From assembly GCA_002748355.1 (NCBI GenBank), contig PDSF01000030.1, forward strand, positions 62,001 to 126,000: 64,000 bases of DNA, in the 5' to 3' direction. Below, piece after piece: positions 60,890-64,000 of this stretch; within the stretch, counting starts at the first letter, position 1; every line of letters starts with the position of its first letter. This DNA comes from Planctomycetota bacterium. Its GTDB lineage: Bacteria > Planctomycetota > UBA1135 > GCA-002748355. A model generated the notes under the pieces. The model saw nothing but the letters and a program-made list of their open reading frames with translations. It was not told the origin of the DNA and did no database searches. Position numbers and translations under genes: made by a program.

Positions 60890-63313
60890 TCAGCTGCTCT
60901 TCGGTTTCAGGGAGCGCCCGAGCCAGAGAGAACTCATGACCACCGAAACGCTGGAGAGGCTCATCGCCAGCGCCGCTGCTGCGGGGCTCAGCGAAATACC
61001 CAGCAGAGGTTGCAGGGCTCCGGCTGCGAGCGGAATGGCGATGACGTTGTAGACGAAGGCCAGGAGGAGGTTCCTCTTGATGGTGGCGCTGGTCTTGCGA
61101 GCGAGCAGAAAAGCGTCAGGGAGTCGCCCGATGCCTTCGCCAAGCAGGACCAGATCCGCCGACGAAGCGCTCATCGCGTTGCGGCCCCCGACGGCGATGC
61201 CAACACTGGCCCGCGACAGCGCCGGCGCATCGTTGATTCCGTCGCCGAGCATGGCGACTCGCTGCCCGGCTTTCTCCAGGCTATCGATACGCGCCAGCTT
61301 GTCGTTGGGGGTGAGCTGGCCAAAGGCATCGTCGATGGCCAGTTCGTTCGCAGCGGCCTGCACCACTTCTTGCCGGTCGCCGGACAAAATCGCCAAGCGA
61401 AGCCCAAGCTGGCGACAGCCCTGCACCGCTGCCTTGGTCTCCGGCCGCAGCGCATCACTGAGCTGGAGCAAGCCGAGTAGCTTCCCCCCGCGAGCCAGCC
61501 AAACCTCGGAGGCCCAACCCTCGCCGGGGCTCTCGCTGCGCAGGGAGGCATCCAGCTCGACGCCATGCTCACGCAGCAGCCCCTCGTTGCCGAGCAGCAG
61601 CTCCTGGCCAGCGGACTCGCCGCGCACCCCCTGCCCTGGCAGCAGCTCGAGCATGCTCGCCTCCGCCGGCTCCACGCCCCGCTGCTCCGCCCCAGCGACG
61701 ATGGCGCGTGCGAGAGGATGCTCGCTCTGCTTCTCGACGCCGGCGGCCAGGGCCAGGATCTCCTCTTCGCTAGCGCCAGCCCCAGGCCGCAGCGCCAGCA
61801 GCTCGGGTTTGCCGCTGGTCAAGGTTCCGGTCTTGTCGAAGCAGACGGTATCGATCTGCCGGGCGCGCTCGATCACGCCGCTGCCTTTGAGCAGGACTCC
61901 CAGCTTGGCCCCGCGTGCCGCCGCCACCACCAGCGCCGTCGGCGTCGCCAGCCCGAGGGCGCAGGGACAGGCAATCACCAGCACGCTGAGCAGGTGCAGC
62001 AGCGCCTGATCGAAGTGACCGGTAAACAGCGCCCAAAGCAGCCCGCTCAGCACGGCAATGCCAATCACCACCGGCACGAAGATCGCGGCAATGCGATCGA
62101 CCAGCTCCTGCACCGGCGCGCGCTCACGCTGCGCCTGCTTGACCAGTTCGAGAATCCTCCCAAGGGTCGAACCCTCGGCATCCTCACTGGCCCGAACACG
62201 CAGGGGAGCAAGCCCGTTGACGCTGCCACCAGCAACCTGTGAACCAGGAGCCTTGGGCACCGCAGCGCTCTCGCCGGTGATCAGCGACTCGTCGCAGTCG
62301 CTGTGGCCATCGAGCACTTCGCCATCGAGGGGAATCCTCTCACCGGGCAGCACCAAAAACTCCACCCCAGCGCGCAGCTCCTCAATCGGAATCTCCGCCT
62401 CCTGCTTACCGGCGACCACGCGAACCGTCTTGGGCATGTGTTCGGCGAGCTCCGCGACCCCGCGCACGGCAGCCAGCCGCGCCCGCGCCTCAAGCATGCG
62501 CCCAAAGAGGACCAGCACCGAGATCATCGCCACCGCATCGAGGTAGAAATGCCCCAGCCCCGTCTCGCCAAGACGCTCCATCGTGAAGACCAAGAGCCCA
62601 TGCACGAAGGCTGTCCCCGTGCTCAGGGCAATCAGGGTATTCATCTCGGCGCTGCCATGACGTAAGGAGCGCCAGGCCGAGGTAAAGAAGATCCTCGCGG
62701 GGAAGAGCAGCAAGAGGCCGGTCAAGACGAAGGCCAGCCCCTGACGCGCCACCTCAGGCAGCACGTCAAAGAGACTCGTCATCGTCAGCAGCACGGCGGG
62801 CACGCCAAGCAGCAGGGCCTGCACCAGCCGCCCAGCATACTCACGCAGCTCGGCACCGGTCCGCTCCACCGGCCCGAGGTCGGCGCTCTTACCCTCGTGG
62901 ATCTGCACTGCATCCCCTAGAGCCGCACGCAGCCTTCGGCGCGAAGGCCCCGGTGCCAGGAAGCGCGCTTCGACCAGCCCCTCTCTCGGCTCGACACCGA
63001 GGAACTCCGGCAGGGCGGCCAAGGCACGCTGGGCACTGGCTTCATCCACCGACTCGAGGAGATAGCTCCGCCTCGTGGTGGAGAAGCCGGACTCTTCGAC
63101 CAAAGCCTCCAGCTCGCTGCCGCTCATCGGGCCCGAGAGCTCGACTTCGGCCTCGGCCAGCGGCAGCTGAACGTGAACACTCTCGATGCGGTCGCTCTCC
63201 AGGAGCTTCTTCTGCACCTTGCCAGAGCAGCCGGCGCAGCGCATGCCCAGCACCCGCAAGGCGAGCTTCTCGCCACTCGAAGGCACGGACGCCCCCGGCT
63301 GCGAAGCGCTCAC
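60890..63313 (-). CDS. copA: Copper-type P1B ATPase
   Basis: 807 aa, GTG start at 63313 overlapping the preceding stop by 4 bases. An N-terminal HMA domain has GMRCAGCSGKVQKKL (CxxC). The ATPase core: TM segments, TGES in SLITGESAAVP, the metal-site CPC in VIACPCALGLATP, DKTGTLTSGKP, SEHPLARAI (HP motif), and MLGDGINDAPAL. FVYNVIAIPLAAG and MSLSSVSVVMSSL in the last helices are typical of Cu(I) pumps (P1B-1). It exports Cu(I). No copper regulator or chaperone gene is adjacent. Confidence 0.95.
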   Translation of the reverse strand: MSASQPGASVPSSGEKLALRVLGMRCAGCSGKVQKKLLESDRIESVHVQLPLAEAEVELSGPMSGSELEALVEESGFSTTRRSYLLESVDEASAQRALAALPEFLGVEPREGLVEARFLAPGPSRRRLRAALGDAVQIHEGKSADLGPVERTGAELREYAGRLVQALLLGVPAVLLTMTSLFDVLPEVARQGLAFVLTGLLLLFPARIFFTSAWRSLRHGSAEMNTLIALSTGTAFVHGLLVFTMERLGETGLGHFYLDAVAMISVLVLFGRMLEARARLAAVRGVAELAEHMPKTVRVVAGKQEAEIPIEELRAGVEFLVLPGERIPLDGEVLDGHSDCDESLITGESAAVPKAPGSQVAGGSVNGLAPLRVRASEDAEGSTLGRILELVKQAQRERAPVQELVDRIAAIFVPVVIGIAVLSGLLWALFTGHFDQALLHLLSVLVIACPCALGLATPTALVVAAARGAKLGVLLKGSGVIERARQIDTVCFDKTGTLTSGKPELLALRPGAGASEEEILALAAGVEKQSEHPLARAIVAGAEQRGVEPAEASMLELLPGQGVRGESAGQELLLGNEGLLREHGVELDASLRSESPGEGWASEVWLARGGKLLGLLQLSDALRPETKAAVQGCRQLGLRLAILSGDRQEVVQAAANELAIDDAFGQLTPNDKLARIDSLEKAGQRVAMLGDGINDAPALSRASVGIAVGGRNAMSASSADLVLLGEGIGRLPDAFLLARKTSATIKRNLLLAFVYNVIAIPLAAGALQPLLGISLSPAAAALAMSLSSVSVVMSSLWLGRSLKPKSS

Positions 63314-64000
63314 GCCGGATCCTTACCAGCACCCGAAGGCTGCTGCCGACGTCCCTCTTCGATGATCTGATCGGCGACACGCTGCGCAGCTTCGGCTGTA
63401 GGAAGCCCCTCGCGCTCGGCCAGGTCGAAGATCTCGTTCAGCGCCTCGGGGATGCGCTCGATCTTCTCGTAGGCCAGCTTCTCGCTGTAGCCCCCCGGTG
63501 CGAACTCGACGCCGATGTTGACGATGCCACCAGCATTCACCACATAGTCCGGCGCGTAGAGAATGCCCCGCTCCTGCAGCATGGCCCCATGCTTCGGCGC
63601 CAGCAGCTGGTTATTGGCAGCGCCAGCCACCGCCTTGCAGCGCAGCTTGGGAATACTCTCGTCGTTGAGGATGGCGCCAAGGGCGCAGGGGGAGAGGAGG
63701 TCGCATTCGCTCTGCATCAGCTCGTCCTGGCTGGCCGCCAGCTCGATCCCCAGCTCCGTCGCCAGCTGCTGCTGCCGCTCCTTGTTGATATCAAAGGCCA
63801 GGACCTGGGCGCCGCCTTGGACCAAGTGCCGCACCAGGCGGCCGCCGACAGCGCCGGTGCCGAGCACGGAGATGCGACGCCCCTCAAAGCTATCGCTACC
63901 AAAAACCCGCTTCAGCGTGGCCCGAACCGCCAACTCGCAGCCCTTGGCCGTCGCCGGACTCGGGTCACCTGAGCCGCCGATATTCTGCGGCAGACCGGTC
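63310..64000 (-). CDS. Glu/Leu/Phe/Val dehydrogenase, probable leucine dehydrogenase (partial)
   Basis: Runs out of the window at 64000; about 229 C-terminal codons are seen. GGSGDPSPATAKGCELAVR marks the start of the NAD domain, then ISVLGTGAVGGRLVRHLVQG (GxGxxG), VLAFDIN, KAVAGAANNQL and YAPDYVVNAGGIVNIGVEF. The SGDPSPATA and YVVNAGG blocks are typical of leucine and valine dehydrogenases rather than glutamate dehydrogenase. It deaminates branched-chain amino acids. Its stop overlaps the copA GTG start by 4 bases. Confidence 0.92.
   Translation of the reverse strand, partial: TGLPQNIGGSGDPSPATAKGCELAVRATLKRVFGSDSFEGRRISVLGTGAVGGRLVRHLVQGGAQVLAFDINKERQQQLATELGIELAASQDELMQSECDLLSPCALGAILNDESIPKLRCKAVAGAANNQLLAPKHGAMLQERGILYAPDYVVNAGGIVNIGVEFAPGGYSEKLAYEKIERIPEALNEIFDLAEREGLPTAEAAQRVADQIIEEGRRQQPSGAGKDPA

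Overview
The window is GC-rich, gene-dense bacterial DNA with mixed-strand operons and many 4-bp ATGA or GTGA stop/start overlaps. Gene content points to a Planctomycetota-like or other deep-branching heterotroph. The signs are an ECF sigma factor next to a membrane Ser/Thr kinase, an FHA-domain protein, FG-GAP beta-propeller and beta-helix secreted proteins, a secreted FAD oxidoreductase, an agarase-like hydrolase, a serpin and an archaeal-type methionine aminopeptidase. This assignment is inferred from gene content; no rRNA or tRNA is visible to confirm it.

Layout. 1-6.4 kb (minus): a signalling block with an ECF sigma factor (cut by the window edge), a Ser/Thr kinase with an altered catalytic loop and a membrane tail, a small exported membrane protein, a long coiled-coil protein ending in FHA-like domains, and a receiver-like/degenerate GGDEF protein. 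6.5-11.1 kb (minus): mutM, a YebC-family gene, rpsI, rplM, an FtsQ/POTRA-like membrane protein and a small acidic protein. 11.6-13.8 kb (plus): a Ski2-like RNA helicase. 13.9-18.2 kb (minus): Tyr phosphatase, nadK, dxs and a prenyl diphosphate synthase, an isoprenoid-precursor and cofactor operon. 18.5-20.7 kb (plus): a multi-zinc-ribbon protein, then an AAA-type ATPase that looks acquired and is preceded by two palindromes. 20.8-25.0 kb (minus): a coiled-coil membrane protein, an exported helical protein, pabC and pabB. 25.0-27.7 kb: a Xer recombinase, rlmN and an IMPACT/YigZ protein. 27.8-30.9 kb (minus): an exported esterase-PDZ fusion and a serpin.

31.3-39.4 kb: an N-terminally extended GAPDH (plus), then on the minus strand a giant DUF2339-type membrane protein, tag, hflX, an acyl-CoA thioesterase and a lipoprotein. 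39.5-46.1 kb (plus): a DinG-like helicase, a secreted protein, a type II methionine aminopeptidase and an overlapping GT4/GT-C glycosyltransferase pair. 46.1-49.5 kb (minus): dinB, a triple-FKBP exported protein and an SDR. 49.7-51.6 kb (plus): sppA. 51.7-56.6 kb: a pair of secreted-protein genes with visibly lower GC, bracketed by an exact 21-bp direct repeat. 56.8-60.7 kb: an exported FAD oxidoreductase and an agarase-like glycoside hydrolase. 60.9-64.0 kb (minus): a copper P-type ATPase overlapping a leucine-dehydrogenase-family gene that runs off the window.

The strongest candidates for something undescribed are the repeat-bracketed beta-propeller/beta-helix pair, the kinase-FHA-degenerate-GGDEF module, and the ATPase with its twin dyads. 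No CRISPR array, insertion sequence, rRNA or convincing tRNA was found. Many start sites given here were moved downstream of the longest open frame because a Shine-Dalgarno sequence, signal peptide or gene overlap fits better.
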